Below are positions 46,583-54,423 of a DNA stretch of 64,000 bases, piece by piece. The notes beneath the pieces were generated by a model, which saw only the letters and a list, made by a program, of their open reading frames with translations, did not search any database and was not told the origin of the DNA. The position numbers were made by a program, and so were the translations under genes. Origin of the DNA: Bacteroidia bacterium (lineage in GTDB: Bacteria; Bacteroidota; Bacteroidia; Palsa-965). Location: assembly GCA_023151315.1 (NCBI GenBank), contig JAKLJE010000009.1, positions 1-64,000 on the forward strand, written 5' to 3'. Each line of letters opens with the position of its first letter. Positions within the stretch are counted from its first letter, which is position 1.

Positions 46583-46590
46583 CAAATATA
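46583..46590 (-). promoter_or_regulatory. Bacteroidota -7 promoter box (TATATTTG)
   Basis: On the minus strand a perfect TAnnTTTG match, 31 bases before the ATG at 46551. Together with the plus-strand box at 46620 it makes a compact divergent promoter region. Confidence 0.4.
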
Positions 46591-46619
46591 AAGCAAATCA
46601 AACTAACGGTAAAGTTCCT

Positions 46620-46627
46620 TACTTTTG
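46620..46627 (+). promoter_or_regulatory. Bacteroidota -7 promoter box (TACTTTTG)
   Basis: Perfect TAnnTTTG match ending 28 bases before the ATG at 46656. Confidence 0.4.
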
Positions 46628-46655
46628 AGCCGCTCAGAAAAGCACGCGTTTTACC

Positions 46656-47675
46656 ATGAAAAAAATACTCGGATTATCGGCCCTTGTTTTCCTCTTCAGC
46701 ATGTGCAGCACGGAGATTGAATTACTGGATGACTGGAAGGAGACTTGCGTTGCATACGGATTGCTTGATCAGACACAACCCAAACAATACGTTCGCGTAC
46801 AGAAAGCATTTCTTGGACCGAACAATGCTTATGATATGGCCCAGCAATACGATTCCATCAACTACATCAACACACTTGATGTAAAGATTGAACAGTTGCT
46901 GAACGGAAGCGTTGTGAATACGTTCCAACTCCAGCCTGACACTTTCTACAACAAACAATACGGCGACTTCTACGCACCGATGCAGGTGATTTACTCGTTC
47001 GATACTCCAACAGGTTTGTCTGATCAGTATGAGTACCGCCTGAAGATTTACAATTCCGCAACAGGCAATACGTGTGATGCAACAACAACATTGGTTGAAG
47101 ACTTCAATATTACTTCGCCAAGTGTTTCCGCAATCGGATTCACCAACCCGAATCCTGACGCAGTAGTTGAAATCAAATGGCAGGGTTCACCAAGTGCCCG
47201 CATTTATCAATTGGGGATGTTCTTCAGTTACCTCGAAACGGATCTGAACAACAACACTACAACTAAAACAACTCCTATCCTGACAGTTGGCACTGTGGAA
47301 ACTACACAGCAAACCGCGAACGGAAATCAATCGCTTAAACTTCCGATTCAGCAATTCTATCGTTTCGTTGCTCAGTCTGTTCCGGATGACAATAACGTAC
47401 TCAGCCGTGAGGCATTGAATGTCGATTTCGTTGTTTACGCCGGCGGCAGTGAGTTGAAAGATTATATCGAACTCAACGGTGCAAGCACCGGAATTGCTCA
47501 GGAACGTCCGAGCTATACGAATATCAATAATGGTTTAGGCGTGTTCTCATCTCGTACCTTTTCGAACCGTGTTTACGGTGTTTCAGCCGCTACGGATGAT
47601 TCGCTTTCATACGGCCAGTACACCTGTCACCTGAAGTTCAAGGACCGCAACGGCGTTGTAATGGGCTGCCAGTAA
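46656..47675 (+). CDS. DUF4249 lipoprotein
   Basis: A 339-residue lipoprotein, paralogous to the DUF4249 protein at 43169. The lipobox is 'FLFSMC' (Cys about residue 17) and the family start reads 'DDWKETCVAYGLLDQTQPKQYVRVQKAFLG'. Later 'YTNINNGLGVFSSRTF' matches 'FTNITNGLGLFTSRNI' in its neighbour, which supports the shared family. Unlike that copy it has no receptor gene upstream; it has its own -7 box at 46620. It ends at a strong hairpin terminator. Confidence 0.9.
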   Translation: MKKILGLSALVFLFSMCSTEIELLDDWKETCVAYGLLDQTQPKQYVRVQKAFLGPNNAYDMAQQYDSINYINTLDVKIEQLLNGSVVNTFQLQPDTFYNKQYGDFYAPMQVIYSFDTPTGLSDQYEYRLKIYNSATGNTCDATTTLVEDFNITSPSVSAIGFTNPNPDAVVEIKWQGSPSARIYQLGMFFSYLETDLNNNTTTKTTPILTVGTVETTQQTANGNQSLKLPIQQFYRFVAQSVPDDNNVLSREALNVDFVVYAGGSELKDYIELNGASTGIAQERPSYTNINNGLGVFSSRTFSNRVYGVSAATDDSLSYGQYTCHLKFKDRNGVVMGCQ

Positions 47676-47700
47676 GCAAGGGCTACAGATTCTAATCTTG

Positions 47701-47739
47701 AAAAAGGGCTGACAAATAGACATATTGTCAGCCCTTTTT
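47701..47739 (+). terminator. Strong hairpin terminator
   Basis: Perfect 15-bp stem (47701-47715 with 47725-47739) including an A-run on the left arm and a T-run on the right, 25 bases after the DUF4249 stop. It separates this gene from dnaK. Confidence 0.9.
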
Positions 47740-47844
47740 GCATTCCGGGTCGATTCCGTCAGAAAACCTGCCAAAACGATTGGATTTAAGGCATTGGCAT
47801 ATCTATTGACATTAATTGCCAAACACTTAAACATCAATTTAGTC

Positions 47845-49752
47845 ATGGGAAAAATTATTGGAATTGACCTTGGAACTACGAACTCCTGCGTAGCGGTGAT
47901 GGAAGGCAACGAGCCAGTTGTTATTCCAAACAGCGAAGGCCGTCGTACAACACCGTCGATTGTAGCTTTCGTAGAGAACGGAGAACGTAAAGTGGGTGAT
48001 CCTGCCAAGCGTCAGGCCATCACCAACCCTAAGAAAACCATTTATTCGATCAAGCGCTTCATGGGTCACGTCTGGAATGAAGTGAGTGCAGAAACATCAC
48101 GTGTTCCGTATTCAGTTGTTCAGGGTGATAACAACACACCACGCGTTCAGATCGACGATCGTAAATACACACCTCAGGAAATTTCTGCAATGATTCTTCA
48201 GAAGATGAAGAAGACCGCAGAAGATTATCTCGGTACTGAAGTGAGCGAAGCTGTAATCACTGTTCCTGCCTACTTCAACGATTCACAGCGTCAGGCTACG
48301 AAAGAAGCCGGAGAAATCGCAGGATTGAAAGTACGTCGTATCATCAACGAACCAACTGCAGCAGCACTTGCTTATGGTCTTGACAAGAAAAATCAGGACA
48401 TGAAGATTGTGGTGTTCGACTGCGGTGGCGGTACACACGACGTATCTGTTCTTGAACTCGGTGATGGCGTATTCGAAGTAAAAGCAACTGACGGTGATAC
48501 GCACCTTGGCGGTGATGACTTCGACCAGAAGATCATTGATTGGCTGGTTGCAGAATTCAAAGCTGAAAACGGAAACCTTGATCTTTCAAAAGATCCGATG
48601 GCGTTGCAGCGTTTGAAAGAAGCAGCAGAGAAAGCAAAGATTGAATTGTCATCTTCTGCTTCAACTGAAATCAACCTGCCATACATCATGCCGGTTGACG
48701 GAATTCCGAAACACCTTGTACGCACACTTTCACGTGCGAAGTTTGAGCAGCTTGTTGACGACCTGATCCGTCGCACCATCGAGCCGTGCAAATCAGCACT
48801 CAAGAATTCAGGTTACACTGTAAACGACATCAACGAAGTGATTCTCGTTGGAGGTTCAACACGTATCCCTGCAATTCAGGAAGCAGTACAGAAATTCTTC
48901 GGCAAACCTGCATCGAAAGGTGTAAACCCGGATGAAGTGGTTGCAGTTGGTGCAGCAATTCAGGGCGGTGTATTGACCGGTGAAGTAAAAGACGTTCTTC
49001 TCCTTGATGTGACTCCACTGTCACTCGGTATTGAAACATACGGCGGTGTAATGACAAAACTTATCGATGCGAATACAACTATTCCTTCGAAGAAGTCAGA
49101 AACATTCTCAACCGCTTCCGACAACCAGCCGAGTGTGGAGATCCACATCCTTCAGGGAGAGCGCCCGATGGCAGCACAGAACAGAACAATCGGAAGATTC
49201 GTTCTCGATGGAATTCCACCGGCACCGCGCGGAACCCCGCAGATCGAAGTATCATTCGACATTGATGCGAACGGTATTCTTCAGGTGTCTGCAAAAGACA
49301 AAGCAACCGGCAAGAGCCAGAACATCCGCATCGAAGCTTCATCAGGTCTGTCGAAAGATGAGATCGAAAAAATGAAGCGCGAGGCAGAAGCCAACGCTGA
49401 AGCTGACAAGAAAGTGAAAGAAGAAGCTGAGAAGCTGAACACAGCAGATCAGATGATCTTCCAGACTGAAAAACAGCTGAAAGAGTACGGCGATAAAATT
49501 CCTGCTGAGAAGAAGCAGCCTATTGAAGATGCACTGAAAGAGCTGAAAGAAGCACACGCAGCGAAAAACTTCGCCGGCATTGATGCAGCAACAGCAAAAC
49601 TGCAAGGCGTACTTCAAGGACTTTACGAAGCGATGCAGGCCGCACAAGGCCAAGGCGGCGCACACCAAGGTCCGCAAGGCGATGCTTCACAAAACAAAGG
49701 AGACGGAGAAGTGCAGGATGTGGATTTTGAGGAGGTTAAAGACAACAAGTAA
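47845..49752 (+). CDS. dnaK: Molecular chaperone DnaK (Hsp70)
   Basis: A 635-residue Hsp70. The ATPase starts '[20 protein letters not shown]' and includes '[20 protein letters not shown]', '[11 protein letters not shown]' and '[14 protein letters not shown]'. The substrate domain and acidic C-terminal end ('[13 protein letters not shown]') are complete. In the second phosphate loop the usual DLGGGTFD reads DCGGGTHD (residues 192-199); the catalytic-type Thr197 is kept. The start at 47845 was chosen because it opens the conserved fold; 40 in-frame codons upstream are not conserved. No grpE or dnaJ is adjacent. A TTGACA-like hexamer lies 43 bases upstream but no convincing partner box was seen. 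Confidence 0.98.
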   Translation: MGKIIGIDLGTTNSCVAVMEGNEPVVIPNSEGRRTTPSIVAFVENGERKVGDPAKRQAITNPKKTIYSIKRFMGHVWNEVSAETSRVPYSVVQGDNNTPRVQIDDRKYTPQEISAMILQKMKKTAEDYLGTEVSEAVITVPAYFNDSQRQATKEAGEIAGLKVRRIINEPTAAALAYGLDKKNQDMKIVVFDCGGGTHDVSVLELGDGVFEVKATDGDTHLGGDDFDQKIIDWLVAEFKAENGNLDLSKDPMALQRLKEAAEKAKIELSSSASTEINLPYIMPVDGIPKHLVRTLSRAKFEQLVDDLIRRTIEPCKSALKNSGYTVNDINEVILVGGSTRIPAIQEAVQKFFGKPASKGVNPDEVVAVGAAIQGGVLTGEVKDVLLLDVTPLSLGIETYGGVMTKLIDANTTIPSKKSETFSTASDNQPSVEIHILQGERPMAAQNRTIGRFVLDGIPPAPRGTPQIEVSFDIDANGILQVSAKDKATGKSQNIRIEASSGLSKDEIEKMKREAEANAEADKKVKEEAEKLNTADQMIFQTEKQLKEYGDKIPAEKKQPIEDALKELKEAHAAKNFAGIDAATAKLQGVLQGLYEAMQAAQGQGGAHQGPQGDASQNKGDGEVQDVDFEEVKDNK

Positions 49753-49809
49753 GGTTTTGTTCATTTTGATTAATTGATCATAGATTGATCTTCTCAAACA
49801 ATTGATTCT

Positions 49810-49844
49810 AAAGCCACTATTGCTAAAACAATAGTGGCTTTTTT
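49810..49844 (+). terminator. Hairpin terminator of dnaK
   Basis: Perfect 13-bp stem (49810-49822 with 49829-49841), six-base loop and a T-run into 49844, 57 bases after the dnaK stop. It marks the left edge of the AT-rich island. Confidence 0.88.
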
Positions 49845-49924
49845 GGCAATAAATAATAGGAGATTACATCAACTATGCATTTATTTTTAGAAGTATACGT
49901 TAGTATGTTTTGCAATTATTATTA

Positions 49925-49932
49925 TATTTTTG
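49925..49932 (+). promoter_or_regulatory. Bacteroidota -7 promoter box (TATTTTTG)
   Basis: Perfect TAnnTTTG match ending 28 bases before the ATG at 49961. A TTG at 49910-49912 lies upstream but at 12 bases is closer than the usual spacing of about 17-23. Confidence 0.4.
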
Positions 49933-49960
49933 CATATCAGATTTACCATTATCTAAATCA

Positions 49961-51412
49961 ATGAATAACACCCCCTCGCCACAGACATTTACTGAATACT
50001 TTGGTTTAAAAATCGAGCAAGAAAAATTAGAATTTGTTGACATTTATGCCCGGAGAGATATTCCCTTATTCTTAGATCCGTATGGTATTTCGGCGATGAA
50101 TACACCATGGGCTAAACAGTGCGAGAGGCACATAGCAGAATACTTTCAAATTCTAATTGAAGCTATTCAAAATGGAGATCGCAGAACTGTAACTAAACTA
50201 TTAGACGCTCTTCATGAAGTAAATGAAATCGCGCTAGGTTTCTCGGAAAATGAACCCAGAGGACGTGGTATAGGTCCCCAACAAGCGAAACTCCTTCAAG
50301 AAGCATTTGAAAATAGTGATGCGGCCAAGTCTGGAGACATTCGCGATATTGCTGATTGCGCATTACTAATTCCGTCCATTAATCGTGATAAAATATCAGA
50401 TATTACAGCAAACATACTTAAACGAGATTTGATTGAATTTACGCAACAACAATGCCGCAAATATAAAATACCCATGAGGAGAGTTGCGGTAGACAACGCA
50501 TTTGATTTTGAATTATACCAATTCCAAAGTTTTCACGCAGAGCTTCCAGTGATAGAAGGTAGAGCCAAAATATTACTTCCAATAACAAGCGTTCGAAGGT
50601 CCCCAGAATTAGATAAGTACAAGTACTATAAAAACTTCATTTTAGAATTTTTAAAAGCTGAGCACCTACATGCGGGGGATTCACTGTCACACGTTCTTAA
50701 AAATGGAAGATTAAAAATTGATGTAAGAGCACTCAAAAATCGTTATCCAATGACTGCGGATTTCATTCATAAGTTTTCGAAAGAAAATCCGCAAATTTTA
50801 GAAAAGTATAAAATCGCGCTTAAGAGAAGTGCGAAAAAACCCGGTACAAAAGTGGCTCTCCATGCACCTCCAAAGGTGTTGAGTTCTTCCGAGAGAATTA
50901 GAATTTTAACAGACATTAATCCAGGAAATAGGGATGCAAGTAATTATCATAAGTTAATATTCAATAGTCTTATTCACATTTTAGGAAAGCGAGTTAGCAA
51001 TCCATTGATGGAAAAAGAAATAAATGAAAAACGGAAAAGAATTGATATCGTCTTTGACAACAAAGACAAGGAAGGTTTCTTTGCTCAACTCAATGAATTC
51101 CATGGAATTCATTGTCCGAAAATAATAATTGAATGTAAAAATTATGGCAGAGAACTAGGTAATCCAGAGGTTGATCAATTGGCAGGCAGATTAAATAAAC
51201 GTCGAGGACTATTCGGAATGCTGTTCTGTCGTTCAATTGAAGATAAAAAGCTTTTACAGCAACGACTCCGCGATATAATGCACGATGACAAAGGTTATAT
51301 TCTAGCCTTTGATGATAGCGAATTATCTATTCTCCTTAAATTGAAGGATGCTAACAAAGAAGCAGAGATTGATGATTTTATTGCCCATAAATTTGATAAA
51401 CTTATTATGTAA
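49961..51412 (+). CDS. Putative PD-(D/E)XK nuclease, candidate defence effector
   Basis: A 483-residue cytoplasmic protein that I do not recognise as a named family. Residues 345-460 look like a PD-(D/E)XK nuclease core: 'KRKRIDIVF' with Asp362, then after 28 residues 'IIIECKNYG' with Glu391 and Lys393, followed by a helix with 'VDQLAGRL' that resembles the Gln/Asp positions of restriction enzymes. The first 340 residues are mixed alpha/beta with no motif I can name; they may be the sensing part. The gene is AT-rich (sampled 60-base lines gave 25-40% G+C, against clearly higher values in dnaK), suggesting transfer. Its stop TAA overlaps the next ATG by one base. Confidence 0.65.
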   Translation: MNNTPSPQTFTEYFGLKIEQEKLEFVDIYARRDIPLFLDPYGISAMNTPWAKQCERHIAEYFQILIEAIQNGDRRTVTKLLDALHEVNEIALGFSENEPRGRGIGPQQAKLLQEAFENSDAAKSGDIRDIADCALLIPSINRDKISDITANILKRDLIEFTQQQCRKYKIPMRRVAVDNAFDFELYQFQSFHAELPVIEGRAKILLPITSVRRSPELDKYKYYKNFILEFLKAEHLHAGDSLSHVLKNGRLKIDVRALKNRYPMTADFIHKFSKENPQILEKYKIALKRSAKKPGTKVALHAPPKVLSSSERIRILTDINPGNRDASNYHKLIFNSLIHILGKRVSNPLMEKEINEKRKRIDIVFDNKDKEGFFAQLNEFHGIHCPKIIIECKNYGRELGNPEVDQLAGRLNKRRGLFGMLFCRSIEDKKLLQQRLRDIMHDDKGYILAFDDSELSILLKLKDANKEAEIDDFIAHKFDKLIM

Positions 51413-52119
51413 TGAAAGGACTTAAGACAATAGTGGGTATTACACTTGTAATTGGTTTATTACTTTGTTTGGCAGCGTTGTTACTATACTATTACAATTT
51501 TCGATCTCAACAAATGAGTAGCGATCCGGATGCGTGGGGGGTGTTTGGAGATTATTTAGGAGGAACCCTCAATCCTATCTTGGGACTGACCAATTTAGCT
51601 CTACTAGTGATTATCTCGGTCTATGTAGCCAAGTTTGACACTTATAGACATTTCAACGAATACCGTTATCAATCATACACCAAACTGTGTTCGATGTTTG
51701 ACAACGCCCCGGATACCGCCGAAGGGATTGCAAAATTAAATTCGGAGTTAGAAATTTTTGCATTTAACAACCAGTTTCTGTTTCCGAAAAATACCAACCC
51801 CATATTTAACGCATCAATTCTACAACTCGAACAACGATTGCGAGAACTGCGAAATATCAAAGCGGATTTTGAATCGAAAGTGGCGAGCGGCGATATTCAA
51901 GTAATACATCTTGAAAGTCATTTGGGTGTTCAATTGGAAGCGGCTTTAGCCAATTGGCCGGGCACAGAAACGGAAGAATCCATAGCACTGAAGTCCTTCA
52001 GCGAAGCTAAAAAACATCTGCTAGGTTTTATACAGGAGGTTATGGTTGAAGGTGATTACAAGAAATATACTCTCGATAAGAAGAAAGATCACGCTAATGG
52101 AGTCCAAAAGAACTTGTAG
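51412..52119 (+). CDS. Two-helix membrane protein, putative abortive-infection type
   Basis: A 235-residue membrane protein. Two hydrophobic helices (about residues 8-27 and 50-70) flank 'WGVFGDYLGGTLNPILGL'. That block is like the 'FGDF.GG.LNP' segment I associate with the putative phage abortive-infection (putAbiC) family. The rest, residues 75-235, is a helical cytoplasmic domain of unknown function with a lysine-rich end. The start codon shares its A with the stop of the nuclease gene (TAATG), so translation is probably coupled. A membrane-acting effector or sensor is plausible. The family match rests on one motif and needs a profile search. Confidence 0.6.
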   Translation: MKGLKTIVGITLVIGLLLCLAALLLYYYNFRSQQMSSDPDAWGVFGDYLGGTLNPILGLTNLALLVIISVYVAKFDTYRHFNEYRYQSYTKLCSMFDNAPDTAEGIAKLNSELEIFAFNNQFLFPKNTNPIFNASILQLEQRLRELRNIKADFESKVASGDIQVIHLESHLGVQLEAALANWPGTETEESIALKSFSEAKKHLLGFIQEVMVEGDYKKYTLDKKKDHANGVQKNL

Positions 52120-52125
52120 TTTATT

Positions 52126-52485
52126 ATGCCTAACATCTCCCCAATCCGAACAAAAAAAGATTATCGTGCCGCTTTGAAGCGCATTGATATGCTCATCATG
52201 CGCAATCCGCAGGAAGGAAGCGCGGCTTATGATGAACTGGATGTGCTCGGAACATTGGTTTCGGCCTACGAGGATATTCACTTCCCTATCGAAGCGCCCG
52301 ACCCAGTTGAAACCATTAAATACGTAATGGAAGAAAACGGTTTGAAACAGAAAGATCTGATTCCCTACTTCGGAAGTAAAGGTCTCGTATCTGAATTCCT
52401 GAACGGAAAAAGAACGCTGAGCATTGCAACGATAAAAGAACTGCACAAAGCTTTCCGGCTTCCGTATGAACTGCTTATTTCATAA
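52126..52485 (+). CDS. higA: HigA-type antitoxin (XRE helix-turn-helix), without HigB
   Basis: A 119-residue protein of the long HigA class. The N-terminal part has 'IRTKKDYRAALKRIDMLI', then 'YDELDVLGTLVSAYEDIHFPIEAPDP', and the HTH covers about residues 65-115 ('LKQKDLIPYFGSKGLVSEFLNGKRTLSIATIKELHKAF'). HigA normally binds and silences the HigB RNase and represses its own operon. HigB genes lie just upstream; here that place is taken by the two-helix membrane gene, six bases away. Base composition is closer to the host than to the nuclease gene. Either an orphan antitoxin remains from a lost pair or it now serves the new neighbours. Confidence 0.85.
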   Translation: MPNISPIRTKKDYRAALKRIDMLIMRNPQEGSAAYDELDVLGTLVSAYEDIHFPIEAPDPVETIKYVMEENGLKQKDLIPYFGSKGLVSEFLNGKRTLSIATIKELHKAFRLPYELLIS

Positions 52486-52502
52486 AAAGTCCGCATTGTA
52501 AT

Positions 52503-52619
52503 ATGAGTCGCATACTTGGGTTCATTGGCGTATCACTTGATCTGCTCGGCGTAATTGTCGGAGCGGTTGGAGTTGCAATCGGTCTGATACTGTATTTCGC
52601 TTTACGGAAGAAGAAGTAG
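52503..52619 (+). CDS. 38-residue Gly-rich membrane peptide
   Basis: A short ORF 17 bases after the higA stop. It encodes one long hydrophobic helix (about residues 4-33) rich in Gly, Val, Ile and Leu with GxxxG-like spacing, then 'LRKKK' as a basic cytoplasmic end. This is the shape of small membrane proteins and of some type I toxins, but no family could be assigned. It may be cotranscribed with the preceding three genes. It could also be a chance ORF, although such a clean helix plus basic tail is unlikely by chance. Confidence 0.5.
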   Translation: MSRILGFIGVSLDLLGVIVGAVGVAIGLILYFALRKKK

Positions 52620-52728
52620 CGTGGTCGCCTGTTGCTTGTAATTACCATTCCCGCTTGAGAGATTGGTACGGTGGCGGTTTAATATTCTATCCGAAAGTCC
52701 ATCGTGAAATCACGCAACTAAAATGAAC

Positions 52729-53145
52729 CTAATGCGCAACAGGAACACCCTTGCTGGTGAGCCATTCCAATGCCTTGTTGGGTCGCCAATGCTGATACAT
52801 GAGCGTGTAAGTTGATGCATTATCGCGTATCAAAAACTTTACCCTGCAAAATCCACGGGGCAACCGTGTTACTTCAACCTTTTCGATTTGATCATACGTT
52901 AACTCCGAAGTGCGCAACATGAAAAGGAATCCGCGTCTGAAACGAATTGTCTCTTCGTAAAGCTCAATCACAGTATACGACATAAGTTGCCAGACAATAA
53001 CACCTGCAGCCACTAAAGCGGCAGGAAGTGTAATATACCAATCGACGGTAAGCGCCAGAATTACAACGAATCCTAACATCAGAAGATATCCGGTAACTTG
53101 ATTTGAGTCGGGACGGAGCGTGTATTTAATCGCAGAATGAGACAC
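52729..53145 (-). CDS. Small membrane protein with bacterial PH-like domain
   Basis: A 138-residue protein. Two hydrophobic helices (about residues 18-33 and 35-52) are followed by a beta-rich segment with 'YTVIELYEETIRFRRGFLFMLRTSELTYDQIEKVEVTR', typical of bacterial PH (bPH_2/YdbS-like) domains. The function of such proteins is unknown. It faces away from the plus-strand small genes and ends 109 bases beyond the 38-residue peptide. Confidence 0.7.
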   Translation of the reverse strand: MSHSAIKYTLRPDSNQVTGYLLMLGFVVILALTVDWYITLPAALVAAGVIVWQLMSYTVIELYEETIRFRRGFLFMLRTSELTYDQIEKVEVTRLPRGFCRVKFLIRDNASTYTLMYQHWRPNKALEWLTSKGVPVAH

Positions 53146-53282
53146 AAACGTGCTTTAAGATACTGACTGCATTAAAGTTATCAATTATCTACTGAACAAC
53201 TCCCCTGTCGCTGCAACACTTTTGTATCATTTACAGGTATTTTGCATTATTGATCTAACAGCGTAATTCCTAAATTCACACT

Positions 53283-53870
53283 ATGACATCCAAAAACTCC
53301 AACATCGCATCCGTTTTCTCCGGCCTGTTCTTTCTGGCAATCGCCGTAACGCTGTTGTATCTCACTTGGTCCCTGCGCTCTGAGGCACAAGGACGCGAGT
53401 TGAATGTGAGTCTGGGTGATTTGTACGAGAGCAAAATCGGATATGGAGATTACATCACATTGATGGATACAGGAGTTGTGATTTCAGCTGCGTCAGATAT
53501 TGTTGATGAGGACGGAAAACCTTTCGGTCGTGCGTTTATTCTGAACGGAATTCCTGATTACGTTTTCCTCGTTGAAACCGGTGAAGCTTTGATGGACACA
53601 ACAGAGTCAATGATTATTCCTTTACAACCCGGAACATTGATTGCGCCTGCATTCAAAGCACGTGTGAATACAGAAAGTGATGCTGCTCCGAAAGGGTTGC
53701 GGGAGTTCGCTACACAAAACGGATTGAGCACGGGTAAACCGGTGTATGCGCTTCAGGCAGGATTATCCAAAGCAGATAACTCCGTTCCGTTTTATATCAC
53801 CATGGGATTCGGAATACTGGCGTTGATTTTCAGTGTGAGCAGTTGGGTGGGTATGATGAGGAAAAGATAG
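53283..53870 (+). CDS. Unrecognised membrane protein
   Basis: A 195-residue protein that I do not recognise. One hydrophobic helix near each end (about residues 10-30 and 168-188) frames a soluble, beta-rich domain of about 135 residues. The topology suggests that the middle domain is outside the cytoplasm, with both termini inside ('MMRKR' at the C-terminus is basic). It starts 137 bases after the divergent PH-like gene. No partner or motif points to a function. Confidence 0.6.
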   Translation: MTSKNSNIASVFSGLFFLAIAVTLLYLTWSLRSEAQGRELNVSLGDLYESKIGYGDYITLMDTGVVISAASDIVDEDGKPFGRAFILNGIPDYVFLVETGEALMDTTESMIIPLQPGTLIAPAFKARVNTESDAAPKGLREFATQNGLSTGKPVYALQAGLSKADNSVPFYITMGFGILALIFSVSSWVGMMRKR

Positions 53871-53975
53871 TACGCAGATGCATTAGTACACGGATATTAC
53901 GGACCCTTCGGCAAGCTCAGGGCGCGGATTGACGCGGATTGTTTCAGGTCATTGCGACGAAGGAAGCAATCCTGA
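53871..53975. repeat. Intergenic cluster of dispersed-repeat remnants
   Basis: Three pieces are visible: CCCTTCGGCAAGCTCAGGG at 53904-53922; CGCGGATTG twice at 53923-53931 and 53933-53941, with looser copies to the left; and a hairpin at 53945-53975 around ATTGC...GCAAT that resembles the widespread GTCATTGCGA-GAAGCAATC repeat. I know such elements as scattered intergenic repeats in bacteria. No protein-coding role is seen. Confidence 0.65.
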
Positions 53976-54085
53976 AATGAATATTACCGGAATAAACATA
54001 CAGACGCCCGATCTGCAATTACAACCGTACTTGTTGGATCCCATTCTCTTGTTTATTTTCGAAGTGAAACATCGAAGAATCTCCA

Positions 54086-54412
54086 ATGAATACTACTCCT
54101 CCCCCATTCCAGGTTCCTGATCAACCCGATTCAAAAGAAAATAAAGTGCGAACCGTTTGGCGCGCGTTGGTGTTGCTCTACATCTTGGGCACGCTCGGGC
54201 TTATCATGTATTGGGAATTCACGGATCAAGGAATTCCGAGTAAGATTTGTGAATATCAGGCGCGCATATTTTCAGATGATAAATGCTATATCATTCTGAA
54301 TATTCTCGGAACATTCCTGCTGTTTTTAATTCCGCTCTTCCCCGTGAAGTTTGTTGTAGAGAAAATCTCCGGAGTGAAAATCAATCCGGGCGACCCTAAG
54401 AAATTACTGTAA
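54086..54412 (+). CDS. Small two-helix membrane protein
   Basis: A 108-residue protein that I do not recognise. After a charged, proline-rich N-terminus it has two hydrophobic helices (about residues 27-45 and 70-90) joined by a loop with two Cys ('ICEYQARIFSDDKCYI'), which could pair in the periplasm. The gene lies past the repeat-rich spacer and converges on the T9SS gene at 54424, with 11 bases between. Function unknown. Confidence 0.6.
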   Translation: MNTTPPPFQVPDQPDSKENKVRTVWRALVLLYILGTLGLIMYWEFTDQGIPSKICEYQARIFSDDKCYIILNILGTFLLFLIPLFPVKFVVEKISGVKINPGDPKKLL

Positions 54413-54423
54413 TCGCATCGTGA

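Noticed and set aside
47725-47844. A 40-codon N-terminal extension of DnaK
   Set aside because: It overlaps the upstream terminator and has no similarity to Hsp70; the conserved fold starts at 47845.
53929-54120. A 63-codon ORF across the repeat-rich spacer
   Set aside because: It runs through dispersed repeat remnants and overlaps the start of the 54086 gene in another frame; no protein feature supports it.
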